Shown here: positions 1-12,010 of the stretch, in pieces
Layout: each line of letters opens with the position of its first letter
How positions within the stretch are numbered: the stretch's first letter is position 1
DNA from: Bolinopsis microptera
Lineage: Eukaryota > Ctenophora > Tentaculata > Lobata > Bolinopsidae
Direction: 5' to 3'
Assembly: GCF_026151205.1 (NCBI RefSeq)
Contig: NC_087079.1
Span: forward strand, 15,066,445-15,130,444
DNA length: 64,000 bases
Notes under the pieces: model-generated
The model's database searches: none
Told to the model about the DNA's origin: nothing
Seen by the model: only the letters and a program-made list of their open reading frames with translations
Program-made: the position numbers and the translations under genes

Positions 1-524
1 TTATTATCAATTGAAATTGGCATCTTTATGATTGCAATATGTATAATAAGTATTACAAAAGTAAATAACATACAATTTACATAGATAGAGGGAGAAGGTC
101 GGAGCTCTTCACTATCCGTTTGTATGTTCCTAAACCTTGAGCAGGGTGAACACCGCCAGATGAGAAGGTCTGAGGACTTCTTAGAGGAGCAGGGTACAAG
201 GTTCATAGCAGAAGAGCAGCCAGGACAGGAAAGAGAGGACTTCAGAATACCACGTTGAAAGAGGAAATCCCTTGCATGCTCATCAGTATTTGTAATCCGA
301 TGGATTTCGTTGTGTAGTGAGTGGCTCATATTGAAAACACAGTAGTGGTGTACAAGTATCTGTCTTGTATATCGAAAACGACGATGGCTGTGTACCACAA
401 TTCATCTTATATATCTCTGCGACGTTTTTCGTAGTTAATACTGACATCTTGCAATCTTAGCGAAGAAGTCTACCGTATGATTGGATCATATGATAATGGA
501 AGCTAAAGTGCTTGCTGATACCAT

Positions 525-640
525 GGACCTTGTTAAAGTGGTCCATGGACCACTTATTCAGTGATAAGGTGGTCCATGGACCAGTGGTCCATGGACCACC
601 TAGAGTGGTCCATAGACCAGTGGTCCATGGACCAGTCGGG
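525..640. repeat. Cluster of GGTCCATGGACC palindromes
   Basis: At least four close copies of the 12-bp palindrome GGTCCATGGACC, plus one-base variants such as GGTCCATAGACC, lie within about 115 bp and are often joined by AGT. The repetition is direct and visible. No function is known to me. Confidence 0.7.
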
Positions 641-1809
641 CTTCTTGTAAACTGCCTAATCCAGTAATGTCCGCAAAACGAACAATAAACCACGGAAATC
701 AGTTCTAATCGCAGACAGCATTGTTGCAAGATATAATTCTGTTACAATCTATAATCGCATTGTAATCTGACAAAAACCAAGATTAACAATGACTAATATG
801 ACTGTACTTAGCACTGCATTGCGGACACGTGATGTGGGGAAGGAGAAGACAAATTGCGAGATCCGTTGAAGGGTGTTATCGGCTGTTACCGGAAAATCTT
901 GGCACCTTTGAGGAATTACAGTAAAAAATAAATAACAAATAAATAAAAAAGGACGTCCGTTTTATAACGTTCATACTGTGTAGACTGTAGAAAGATGGCG
1001 TTTTTAAGACTGAGGTACAGGAAAAATACAAACTGGGGATTCATCAGAACGGCCGTAAAATATAACTGATTAGTAGCAATCTAACATATGAAGTACATAA
1101 CTTAATTTTACACGAATGCCCCTTTAAATGACCGTGGAATAGCCCTCCCATCTCAATGACAAGGTAATTCCAACTACCAGACATGCAATTAACCTAAAAG
1201 CTAAAATTGGCAAACTTCATTTGACAAAATCCAAATATACGTTCGATGATAGTTTAACTCAGCCACTGAAGTAAATGTTCAACCAATCACTGAGTCAAAT
1301 GAGAGTCACGTGAGTTGATTGGACCAATGTGTAGGTCAAACGGAAAGAAGCAGCAAGGTAACAAAAGGGACAAGGATATAACTCGATATGTGTGCAGTTG
1401 ACATTAATCAATTAGAAGTTTTGTAGCAGAACGTGGAAGTTGCCAAACGTCTAAACACGCAGCACCTCCAACTGTTGCCAAATAAACCAGCCATGAATTA
1501 AATATAAAGCAAGGGCCCTAGCTTTCAGTCTTACAGCTCTAAAGGAAATGCCAACGCCCTACAGGTTTAGTTTGAAGATTAAGTTTAGTGTGAAGAAATA
1601 TTCGAAATATTTATCGATCCTGCATAGTGATAAGAGAACAATGTGTTAAAGAAACTCACATGGTAGAGTTTTGTTGTAGATGTTGTGTCGGACTACTTTC
1701 TGTAGTTTAAAATCTTCAGATTCTTCGTCAAACTTTTGCACTAGAAAATCGCTGAGTTCCAGGGGGAGCCCTTTTCCTGGAATTAAACATGGTAAACCGG
1801 TGACAAAAC

Positions 1810-2650
1810 GATTCACGTAGTACTCTAGTTCGACACGCACTATAGTTCGCCAGATATCACCCCTGTTGAACTTCGGTACGTGTTGAACTAGAGTCCAGGT
1901 AGCGTACTTTAGTTCGACAAATAGTTTCTGCTTGTGATCCAATGGCTATTGAGTATTGCTGGGTCCTTATCATAGGATCACACTCACTGGGTTCAATGGC
2001 AGATAAAACAATTTTCTGACATCTAGCAACCAGCGGTTACAAATTCCAGAACCTTTCAGTATAATTTTAATTCTTCTGTTTGCCTAAATTGCCACTCGGT
2101 TCTGGTCTAACAAACAGGAAAATATATTGATATCCGACTGTTCCGATTCAGCAGCCGAATCTCTAGACCGGTACTCGATTACTAGTCGTTTGTGATAATA
2201 TAAAGTGTGGTACGTGGTAGATATTTATATAACGTACTCTACAATCTAGATCTATAAAACGGAGTACGAGTTACCACGATAGTCTTTTATCTCTGCGCTA
2301 AGTCTAATTCTGCTAACTAACAATTGAGTCTGAGGTCAATGTTCAAAGATATAGATTATAGATATTATTATTAAGATTAAATTCACACATAGGTGAACAG
2401 CATGAGACAAGTGGAAAATAAACAAACGGATAGATTTCATATCAAGGCTCAAGCTCGTAAAGGATCGTCGTTGGAGATCGGAGATTTCGAAACTCTAGTT
2501 CGACAGTCGAAGTTATCTCGTCGAACTTTAGTACGTGTCGAACTTTAGTACAGGTAGCGCACTTTAGTTCGTTAGAGCCTTATATTGAGTCGAGCCTGGG
2601 GTTTGTCGAACTACAGTACATGTCGAACTAGAGTGCGTGTCGAAATTGAG
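1810..2650. repeat. Two patches of a TCGAACTWTAGT-type repeat
   Basis: Short words such as TCGAACTTTAGTACGTG, TCGAACTAGAGTGCGTG and their reverse complements recur irregularly at about 1810-1930 and 2480-2650, in both orientations. The 560 bp between the patches looks unrelated. This may be a degraded satellite or the subterminal repeats of a mobile element; the two patches could be its ends, but I saw no clean terminal repeat. Confidence 0.5.
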
Positions 2651-3381
2651 TACCGGAAAAACATTCAGCGTACTTCACAGGGGTTGGTGGAAGACTCGTG
2701 AAATGTTGTGAAGATTTAATGTTTGCATAAAATGTATGCAAGTCCGTATCATTAACACCGTTTTTACCACGAGACCGTAGGCACGCAACACGCAATTAAC
2801 ATGACATAAACGTCAGAGCAGTCGTGTATATATTCTAAATAAAGAGAAAGGAAATAATCTGGTTGAACCTTGATTTCCACACCAAGTTATCTATTGACTT
2901 ACACAGGGCAACCCATTATTGTCCTTATATTATAAAAGTATAAAGGATCGGGTTTCGGTTGAATTATTCCGCGAATTTCTACAATACGGGAGAAAAATAC
3001 GAGCGTGCTCCGCGCGCGCAACACACTCACTGCAGAAAAGTCGTGGTTTATTCAAGTTTAAAGACAGAATCAGCTAGTTTTTTGAGAGTCGCACTGTTTT
3101 GAAGCGCCAAAACTGTGTTTCATGCTGGCGGCTTCTGCCAAGTTGCGATCCTTAGCACAGTAATTTTGCTGCTCTTTGTCCAAAAGAGGAACATCTGTGA
3201 GCGTATTAACACAATAAACATTCACAAAGAAGACAAATTACGTAAATTATGTTACACGTAACAGGGCCGCTTCTTAGGAGTGAAAATTCAAAATCATAAT
3301 ATAAAGAATTGGGGGATTTAAGCAAATGATCAATTATTGACGTCATACCCCCATACGTATGAAGTGATTCGAGCTTCTCAC

Positions 3382-4842
3382 CTTGTGGCACCAGCAGTAA
3401 AGTCAGCAAACTGCCCGATCTGCGTATCTCACTGAGAAGATCCCAGTGAATGAAACCTCCGACCGCATCTCCGTTCACTTGAAGGACAATATCCCCGGGG
3501 GAGATATCACCCTGTGCTACAATAACTGTCTCTCTCACGCATCCTACGCTTCCAAATTGACCTGCAGATAGATTATAAATTTTTCACGTGGCTTTACATG
3601 ATATTTAGATCAATTTCATAGGCCAAACTAATTCTGATTTTCTGATTTTAAGGAATGCTCGCAGCGCATATAATTCTTAGAAAAGTCATGATAAAACAAT
3701 GTACATCATTCCAGCTGAGATAATCTAACCTCAAACTAGAGTCTACAAAGTACATGTAATATCAGTTACACCAGGTATTAGCGTAACTTGACGTAACGTT
3801 AAGTGAGTGTTAGATGGCGGATTGATCTTTGGAGACAAAGTTAATTTGTCAGTACATTATAACAGTCCTTCTTATTCTTGACAAATAAGTCAGATCTAGC
3901 CAGAAACGATTACAATACTGATTACCGTATGATATTGTCTTTGCATAACCTAGAATATCACGTTTTTCTACATTTTTCATAAAGCTGTCAATCAAGAAAA
4001 ATAATCACATGTCTAGATAAACGAGAAATGGTTCTTATATTATTATTGTATTACAGATCTCACACTTATTAAAGTACAAAAATAAAAATCAAATTGACTG
4101 ATATTCTTGTTACAACACTTAGAGGGCGTCAGTAGTTCTGCACCTCTATCAAAATGAGGGAGTCTCGGGGCGTCATGTCGTGTACTGGGGAAAATGCAAT
4201 CTGAAGATTTCAGATATATCTGTCATCAATGTCCAACATTTTGTGGAAATACCATGATATTGTGTTCAGGAAAGGTTAGGTATACATTGATGTCATGTTC
4301 TTGACGAAAACAAGAAGATAAATACAGTCAAAGACAGATTTTTACTTATTCTATTTTGAATACTTACCGAAATTGACATTTAATTCTGTAATTTTGCACA
4401 TACTAATGCTCTAAGGATTTAGATATCAGAAGGAGGACTGTGTCGTATCTTTTGCAGTGATAAACAGAACACCAAAAATGGAAGCCTTACTAAAAAATAT
4501 TTAAGTCAAGGTTTTGACAAGGCTTCTCTAAAACGTTGTTTACCAAAAACAGTTACTGTATTTAAAGCCAATAGTGCCAAAATGGGAAAATATGCCTGGT
4601 TCTTAACGATTAATCTCGTATTTCGATGCTAAGGAGTTCTTCTTTGGTGCACCCTATCATGGGACTCATTCACAGCGCCTAAAATAAAATAAAAACCGCC
4701 AAAATTGTTAAAAAGTTCAGCAAGAAACTTACCTTTGTCAGCGCCCCCTTCTATTGAAATACCAAAAGATCCGTCGCCGGAGCGGGAGAGTTTGACAGTT
4801 TTGACATTTAGCTCCCAATATTCTTTCTCCGGCATTACATAG
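3382..4842 (-). CDS. PDZ-domain protein, two internal exons
   Basis: Two minus-strand exons, 4733-4842 and 3382-3561, splice in phase (GACAAAG|gtaagt to ctgcag|GTCAAT) to give one PDZ domain. The first exon supplies the N-terminal strand and a carboxylate-binding loop of the form SFGISIEGG. The second supplies GDIVLQVNGDAVGG and the following helix, ending LLTLLLVPQG. PDZ domains bind C-terminal tails of partner proteins, usually at membranes or junctions. The 5' exon is entered from a good acceptor (ctctctgtag) and the 3' exon leaves through gtgaga in phase 1, so both ends of the gene are missing. Other domains, and therefore the family, are unknown. Candidate upstream exons would lie between 4843 and 8200, since tectonic occupies the same strand beyond that. 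Confidence 0.72.
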
Positions 4843-7800
4843 CTACAGAGAGATAACAAGGGTTAACATGGTTAACATTGTAGGTTTAACATGGGCAGCC
4901 CCCACAAAAGAAAGAGAGAGCGAGGGTTTGTAAAGAGACGAACGACAAAAATGCGTGTCGAACACGGGCTGAGAAGTAGACAAAACATCGTGGACAAACT
5001 TAGAAAATTGGGACGAATTAGGAGGACTTTGGAAACGAAGCCAGGTAACTTTAACCGAAAAACTATCCTCCAACAGCACGATACAGAAGGTGATAATTGG
5101 TATTTGATAAGATCATCTTTCAGTGTGGTAAGCAAATTTTACAAACCGCGAAAGAAAATTACCTAATTAGAACTATAGGAGTAAAGAAAATCACTTAATT
5201 AAGGAGCAAGAGAGAGAAATATCTCACTAATTGGTAGAGGGCCAGGGTCTGCAGGGACAGTTTGTACTTGTATGGTATAATTTCCTGCCTACTTCCCCCC
5301 TTACACTTGAAAGACTAGCCAGAGAAGAGGTGAGCCTGTCACGTGATATGGAAATAGTCACGTGGGATATGGTTCCTCAGTCACGTGGTTTCTGACTGCT
5401 TGCCGTGGTATTCACACGTGAAGTGTCAGGTGAGAAACCCAGTTTTCAGGCTACAGTATTCATTATGTTGCGTGATTTATAGGTGTTCCATATAATAGGT
5501 AGATGGTGTGGTTGAGTGAGTGTATATTATGGTTTTAGAACTTTTTTGTTTAATACATTGTAACTCAATCGAGCACTCAGATATTTAAGGAATTTAATTT
5601 ATTTACAAGATAGGAAAACTACAAATTTTTTCGAGTATTCTTGAGAGTAACTCGCATAGCATACCTAATATGATAATGACAGGTTTCATAGTTTTCAAGG
5701 AAAAATGTTGATTATATAGTAGAACGCTGAAAAACAATCGTACAAATTTTCCGGAAATGAGAAGAAATCTCAGCAGAATAACACGAATAAAGTAACCACT
5801 CAGAATATATAACTAACAAATTTTATATATAATCTAAAACGGGCCTAGAGTCCCAAAAACAGTATTGTTAAACTTAAAACAGATTATTACCAAACGATTT
5901 TTATGAAACTTAAAACTTTAGTAAATACGATCTACTTATTAAATAAAATCGTTTCTTAATTAACAAAAAGCGAGCCGTGTTCAAAGGAAAACGTTACTAC
6001 ACAACGAACAATTATCACGTTGGACTGTTTCCAAAAATAACTATTGCTATTACTAACTATAGTGAATAAGATATTCGAACTGGGAATATGAGGTAAATAC
6101 CTGTACAAACGGACCGGCATAGACCCTTTTCTGGCTGGGATCGGGCCAAATTTGAATAAATCTAGAAACATAACTGATATTTCCTGAATGAACGGCAACG
6201 AGAAGAGTTAAATGACCAATGATATTGGGAGTAAACAACAACATACACCAAGTCAAAAGACCGGAATTTAATCACATTTCAGAGGAATTTAATCAGATTT
6301 CACCAAATTTTCACCGGCAGGGGTGTCAAATATGTTCGAACAATGGAGACCCCTACACTCTGGTAATCTCAGAGGTTGGTGTAGCTCCCATTATTACCTC
6401 ATTACCTTAACACCTCCTCCCTCCCCACCAGGCCACCAGGGAGATATCATGTTACACTGAGTGGAAATCATGCTGAGAGATATAATATATAATATGAGAT
6501 ATAATATATAATATCTGATGAGATATGATATCTCACTCAATAGGGCTAATTAAATGTACACAAACTATACATGGGTAAAAAGTATTGTGATAAGCAATCA
6601 ATAGGTAGCGATAAAAAGCATCAAGTTGTACTATTTGCGTTCGGTAAAAGCAGATAAAAGTAATACAATACAATGTGGTATAGTGCGGTAAAAAGCAGCT
6701 AATACACACCGAGTGTGAACTGTTGTGATACCGTCTACTACACCACCTGGTGGTCAGATCTTCAGATCATTAAACAACAACTAGAGTAATAATAGCACGT
6801 ACAATGCAACGTAGCAGCGTTACAACACGTTACAGCACGTTACAACGTAACAGCGTTACAGCACGTTACAACGTTACAGTACGCTTTACACAGCTATAAT
6901 TTTACACATCATGCAGAAAGCAGATGCTGGAGGAAGCTTTAGTGACTGTTAGAGAGTCGTTACGCTTGTGTAAGTTTGTGTATGTATGGGGTGACGCAGC
7001 ATATTACATATTATTATTATGTGTTATATGCCTTTGACGTGTAAAGAGTTCCAGTGTTGAGATTGATTCGGTTATGGTGATCTCCCACGTCAGGAGGATT
7101 TTGATAAGTAGAGTTTAAGATTTTATGTTCCTACTTTTCATAATGCTTACTATATATTGAGTGGGGTGGCCGGTGGCCTCTTTCTATCATGTAAGACAGG
7201 AGTTGAAGATACGTAAGACCAACAATAAAACCAGATGATAGCATATAATAACGTAAAATAAACTAGATATCAACTGATCATAGTGTGATAAACATTAAAC
7301 ATCTGAAAACTCGCGTATGATTTACTTAATTTACATGATAATTAGCTTAATTTACATAATAAATATGACTGGGATAATATAAAACTTATAACACATTAAA
7401 GAACGCTTCCTTTACACTTTACACAATAAATATATAACATAGTCTACTATATTTACAAAGTGAATATAGTAGTTTTATAACACAACAACAGTACCTCATG
7501 TTGTTTAAGTAAATGCTTTACACATAGAGTAAGCTACTTTGTGAGTTTCGACACTAAATTAGCACAAGTGTCGAGTTTTGACTAAAGCTTAGTCGTTAAC
7601 AGCAATGTGATGTTTTCAAGGCGCGCTCACAAAAATATTCACTTCTTTCATGATAAGGAATAATCAGTTGTGGAAAATGCTCGGAATAAAATCAGAAGAG
7701 GAAATCACATTGTTGAGCAGCGCTCTTCAAAACAAGATAGTACTGCGGTCAATTATTTTAAAAGTCAATAATAACATTACTTTACAAATATCGGAATGCG

Positions 7801-8202
7801 GACTTTACAACAAGTGTAAATTCTTGTTGGTGTGCCAAATTTAGAATTCTTGGGTGTTGTCATGGCCACCAAAGGCTACCATGTTGTCACAATACTGTCA
7901 GCAGTCACTCAGTGTCTGCATACTAAAGACATTATAGTACAGAATTTGAGCGGCGTCTGCAAGATATTATTCGCTATTATAGAAATTAGGCTGATTGTCA
8001 ACTGAAGCTCGATATAAACTTTAAAATTTACTACTGGAATTGCGATCACTTTCGGGAATTAATGTTCAAAGGTTTCAAAACATTTCACAACATCGACTAA
8101 ATATGATTATTTAATAACCCAACATTTCCGTCAACAAATCTGTGATATAAATTAAAGATAACAATAAGTATCAATGAGAGCTTGTTAACAGACTTTTTAT
8201 TA
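4843..8202. other. Non-coding stretch upstream of the PDZ exons
   Basis: No exon is recognised. The stretch holds a CACGTG cluster near 5340-5420, simple AT repeats at about 6480-6535 (GATATAATATATAATAT units) and short repeats of GTTACAGCAC/GTTACAACG at about 6795-6880. It is likely upstream introns or promoter sequence of the PDZ gene plus the intergenic region behind tectonic. The open frames here have no domain signature and poor codon character. Confidence 0.4.
5338..5420. promoter_or_regulatory. Cluster of CACGTG E-boxes
   Basis: Three CACGTG hexamers (near 5340, 5359 and 5381), two of them in GTCACGTG context, and one ACACGTGA near 5414 fall within about 85 bp. They lie upstream of the known PDZ exons on the minus strand. 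CACGTG is the binding site of bHLH-zip factors such as Myc/Max, USF and MITF/TFE. Position makes a promoter element plausible, but the transcription start is unknown. Confidence 0.35.
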
Positions 8203-9873
8203 TCAGAATTGGGGTTTACCCTGATCAGTAACCAAAATACCTAATGTCAATAGTACAAATATTATAACAGCGACTGCTAACAGTTGCAAAGGGAAACTGT
8301 CTTTCTGAAAGGAAAAGTAATGAGTAAGGGACCTTGTTAATTTACTGATAATATTGTTTTCTTTACTTGACTCGACATCAACACTTACAAACCGTATGGT
8401 AAAGTAAAACACAAGTTTATGGTTCACAAGGCCCTCTTTGTCAAGAGAGTCAAGGTTAGTGGTGGATATGGAGGTAGCCGCTGATAGGATCTCGTTCTCA
8501 GGGTTCAGCTTGTTACCATAACTCCGATGTGTTACAGTGAGAATCAGGTTCATAGGTGTAGCACTACTTTCAACTACTTCAGGAATATCCCAGGTAAGTT
8601 GGAACCATTCCTCTGGATTAACCAGGTCAGAGTTGTGATACTTAGCCAGTGAACTAGGTAGAGGCGAGAACAAACCTTTGGTCAATTCGGTAAAATCTGT
8701 CGTGGAGAAATCTGTGATCTTCTTAACACAGTTTTGGATTGAAGACGATGGAAAAGTAAGTCGACTTGTCGTGCAGTCTGTATCATCTTGAAAAGGAGAA
8801 AAAGGCACTTTCGAATTACTGATATTGAATAGGAGCTCATAACCGAGCTTGTACCTTTGTAAACGCGGGCCGATGTTTGGGTAGTCTTGCGAATTTCCAT
8901 CAAAACGTACTGTCGTCAAAAGAGTACTGGTAGAGTCTATTTCAACAGAATCAAGCGTCATCTTAAAAACTGCTGAAATGATTCCAAGGCTGATTGTTGG
9001 GCCGATTTCGGTGATAATTTCTGGGATAATTTCTGGGATAATTTCTTCGTTGTCTTCTTCGCTGATTTCTGGGCTGATCTCCTCTTTTCCATAAGTCACA
9101 AGGAGTTCAATTTTCTTGACAACATTCTCACATGTGCCACCATTTTTATTGGGGGCTAAGCACGAGTCCAACGGAAAGCCATCTTTATCAATGCAAGAAG
9201 TTGTCACAGTGATCGTTTCGTCCACAGATATCCTATAATTTTTGACGATTTTCAAATCCTTGTACATCGAACTAAGACTGTCGACTTTAGAACCAGCCTG
9301 GCAGATACTTTCTGTCACTTTTAATGAGCAAGATGCGGAGGAGTTCCGTAAAAACAACACCGAGTCCTGGACACACTGCCCTCTTAATCCAGCAGGGAGG
9401 GTCAGAGGACGACTGATCAGCTCCTCTCGAATAAATATTAAATCATTGGCTTTCATTATAGACTCATTCTTAGACTTTATGTCGCGAAATGAGCTTGTGT
9501 ATGTTACTGGAACTAATGTGTTTTGAGCCTCAATGGAACTAGATTCAGCTCTGACGGACTTGGTCGACGATGAACTAATAGACAATTTAGTAGACGTAAA
9601 GCAGTTATCATCTTCAATGCGAATGAAGCTAAAACTACTGTCTGGAGTTATTCTATTGAAAATACTACTCGGAACACATGTGACGTCGGGCTGTTCAGAT
9701 GTTTCAACACTTGTCTCACAAGTGAATCTCACCTTATCCTGAGTGGAGCAGTCTGGATCACAGCAACACAAAACATCGCAAGCAAGGGAAGTGTCACACA
9801 AACAAAGTTCAGCATTAGTGAAACTTAGACTCGAGATCAGACAACCTAACCAAACTATGTTTGCAAGAAGCAT
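8203..9873 (-). CDS. TCTN: Tectonic family protein (TCTN1/2/3-like)
   Basis: An uninterrupted 556-residue frame. Residues 1-21 form a signal peptide ending near SFTNA. A short Cys-rich segment follows (about residues 23-45) with the motif CCCDPDC, which is the hallmark of tectonics. A long extracytoplasmic domain with scattered cysteines contains an acidic Ile/Pro-rich low-complexity stretch near residues 270-300. A hydrophobic helix at about residues 530-552 is followed by a tail of only a few residues. Tectonics belong to the MKS/B9 complex of the ciliary transition zone, which controls entry of membrane proteins into cilia. Human members are about 590-700 residues and multi-exon, so the lack of introns here is notable and could mean a retrocopy that stayed intact or intron loss. 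Which paralogue it is cannot be decided from motifs alone. Confidence 0.88.
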   Translation of the reverse strand: MLLANIVWLGCLISSLSFTNAELCLCDTSLACDVLCCCDPDCSTQDKVRFTCETSVETSEQPDVTCVPSSIFNRITPDSSFSFIRIEDDNCFTSTKLSISSSSTKSVRAESSSIEAQNTLVPVTYTSSFRDIKSKNESIMKANDLIFIREELISRPLTLPAGLRGQCVQDSVLFLRNSSASCSLKVTESICQAGSKVDSLSSMYKDLKIVKNYRISVDETITVTTSCIDKDGFPLDSCLAPNKNGGTCENVVKKIELLVTYGKEEISPEISEEDNEEIIPEIIPEIITEIGPTISLGIISAVFKMTLDSVEIDSTSTLLTTVRFDGNSQDYPNIGPRLQRYKLGYELLFNISNSKVPFSPFQDDTDCTTSRLTFPSSSIQNCVKKITDFSTTDFTELTKGLFSPLPSSLAKYHNSDLVNPEEWFQLTWDIPEVVESSATPMNLILTVTHRSYGNKLNPENEILSAATSISTTNLDSLDKEGLVNHKLVFYFTIRFVSVDVESSKENNIISKLTRSLTHYFSFQKDSFPLQLLAVAVIIFVLLTLGILVTDQGKPQF

Positions 9874-10814
9874 TGCGAAAGTGCGTAGGTCTCACTGATT
9901 CAATCTGTACTGGATGAATGACTTTTTTCGCTCGATTCCAACATGAGTTTATTTCAAAATGTTTGGACACAATCGTTTGCGCGGCGTATTAAAAACGGTA
10001 TAGTTTGTATTTGGCCATAAACTCACTATATTGATACATTTATAGAATATTGAATAGTTTTAATTTTGTTTATTTAAAATATTTTATTTAATAATTTTAA
10101 TTTTCAGTATTTTAAATATAAATTAAAACTAACACTAATAAAAAACAGAATATTGCAGGATGTTTAAGCATAAGCGCGCCGCGCATACCGCTCCGGTGTG
10201 CAGTACAATTTATGCTTGTTAGAATCGAGCGCTGACAAGGACCTTCAAACCGAGAACGATCTACCGTCCCTAAGTACACAATAACTTTGTTTTCGTTTCA
10301 TTTTCTGTCTGCAGACCCGTGTTATTAATAGTTAATTTAACTATGGGTCTGACCCTTTTTCAGATTAATAGTGTTTTGAGCAGAATTTGGTTGATCATGC
10401 AACTTTATGAACTGCTGGGTGTGTCTACGTTGTACCATGAAACATTTGAAAACTGGGAGTTTTCTCCTGTCATGTGTTCGAATCTGTGTTGCATCAGCCA
10501 CGGAGATACCAATCCCTCGATTTATCTAATTCAGAAAGACTTGTACAGTTCCATTCATGTGAAGAATACGAATAATGAATTTGAAATTTGTTTTTAAAAT
10601 GGGGAGAATTTCCAATATAGATATTTGTTAGTCTTCCTTTCTCTCTGACCCTTCAGTTTGCTTGCTGTAAGTTTTGCACAGACACTTTTCCTAGTTTCAA
10701 TTTCAAAGTGTGACTAACTTTGATGTGAACCAAAAGTTTGAAAATTGACAGACAGAGCTCAGCTCTTTCTGATGTAGGAAATAGATGGATTGTCAGCATG
10801 TTTTGCTTCGGATT
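9874..10814. other. Intergenic stretch upstream of tectonic
   Basis: This includes the presumed tectonic promoter and 5' UTR (the gene reads leftward from 9873). An AT-rich patch lies at 10030-10150 and a GC-rich spot, CGCGCCGCGCATACCGC, near 10176. An open frame on the + strand at 10319-10597 shows no domain and is not annotated. Nothing else is recognised. Confidence 0.4.
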
Positions 10815-11803
10815 ATAATAATAATAAATAATAAATACAACATTTCTAAAGCGCCTTATAGCTAAATCATATAACTCGATATAATTAAATCCTGGAGATA
10901 AACTCCAGTGCTTTCTAAAGCGGCTCTTACATTAACTGAGCTTAGTTTAATTGAAAATTAGACATGACAAGTTCATTTTACCTATGTAAATGCAAAATCA
11001 ATCAAATGCTAGAGAAAATAAGTATGTTTTAAGTTTGGTCTTGAAAGATGTAACTGACTCAGCTGATCTTATGTCGTATGGCAAGGAATTAAATACTTTA
11101 ACTGCACAGTGACTAAAAGCTTTCTCTGTGTTTACATAGTTAGGAGAGGGCGGAAAACTAAGGTAAAAATAATCATTATCAAGACGTACATTTTTAAAAC
11201 TTCGCTGCCTAGGAGATACAACTCTTTTAAGTAAGGAGGAGCTATATTATTCAAACACTGGTAGGCAAGTAGGGCAATCTTAAAATCTATTCTAAATCTA
11301 ACTGGTAGAAAATGAACTTTCTTAATTAGTGGAGTAGTGTGTGCCTTTCTTCCTCTCCCGAAAATAAATCTTACAGCAGAATTTTGCACCTTCTGTAAAC
11401 GACTTAAATCATAAGAGCTCAGTCCAAAATATACGCTATTGCAATAATCAATTCTAGAGAGTACTATAGCATGAACAAGCTGAATCTTAAGGTTAAAAGA
11501 CAGTTTTGATGCAATAAACCACAAATTTCTGATCTGAATATTACATGCTTGAACCAATGACGTAATCTGATCACTCATTGAAAGATAACTGTCCAAATAC
11601 AGCCCAAGACTCTTCACAGTTCCACTAACAAGTAACAACATGTGCCTCTTGATCCTTAACAATCTGTAGAGAGGCTGGAATATTTTTTGAGTCAAATTTA
11701 GAGGATATTAACGATGACTTCAGTCTTAAAAGATTTCAGTTGAAGGAAATTGTTTGTCATCCATTTCTTGATATCAGACATACAGTGTTCCATACTGTGC
11801 TCT
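10815..11803 (-). mobile_element. L2/CR1-type LINE, 5'-truncated and frameshifted
   Basis: The minus strand encodes the C-terminal part of a non-LTR retrotransposon reverse transcriptase. Recognisable pieces in order are MSDIKKWMTNNFLQL and KTEV (about 11710-11800), VKSLGLYLDSYLSM (about 11590), SRIDYCNSVYFGL, LQKVQNSAVRFIF, FLPVRFRIDFKIALLAYQCL, and near the end AFSHCAVKVFNSLPYDIRS and SFKTKLKTYLFSLAF (about 10990-11130). At least two breaks are visible: one near 11200-11225, where the frame switches, and a stop or shift near 11697. The element ends in a short TTATTA-type microsatellite at about 10815-10840, as L2/CR1 elements do. It has no 5' part and is inactive. Confidence 0.85.
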
Positions 11804-12010
11804 AGCTATCTACCTTACAGTCGTGGCTTTTCTTAATTTGTGTTTGCTTTTATAATAAATATCGGTGATTACAGTTTACACAAACCACTAAAAGCTGACC
11901 TATCCTTCGGATTTAGCGATTATATTGATTGCCCTGGCCCTTTTTAATTAAAGACTTCTCACATCTGCAAACTTCATTTTTTGAAAATAATGCACCCCTT
12001 CAGCTAAGCC

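Larger units (their letters stand above)
1..3381. other. Repeat-rich stretch without a recognised gene
   Basis: No convincing exon was found here. The stretch holds a cluster of the palindrome GGTCCATGGACC (about 525-640) and two patches of a motif resembling TCGAACTWTAGTACGTG (about 1810-1930 and 2480-2650). One minus-strand open frame at 1646-1942 overlaps the first patch and is not accepted as coding. Downstream exons of the PDZ gene at 3382-4842 should lie here or beyond the window edge, but none with the required phase (one base carried over) was identified. Confidence 0.5.

Noticed and set aside
1646-1942. Minus-strand frame with a good donor, resembling an exon
   Set aside because: Half of it is the TCGAAC-type repeat, the phase does not fit the PDZ exon upstream, and no domain is recognised.
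4891-5166. Basic 91-residue + strand frame
   Set aside because: It lacks a recognised domain, runs opposite to the PDZ gene beside its exon, and has Lys/Arg-rich content expected from AGA/AAA-rich DNA.
10319-10597. 92-residue + strand frame with hydrophobic start
   Set aside because: No domain, no splice context, and it stands in the promoter region of tectonic; likely chance.
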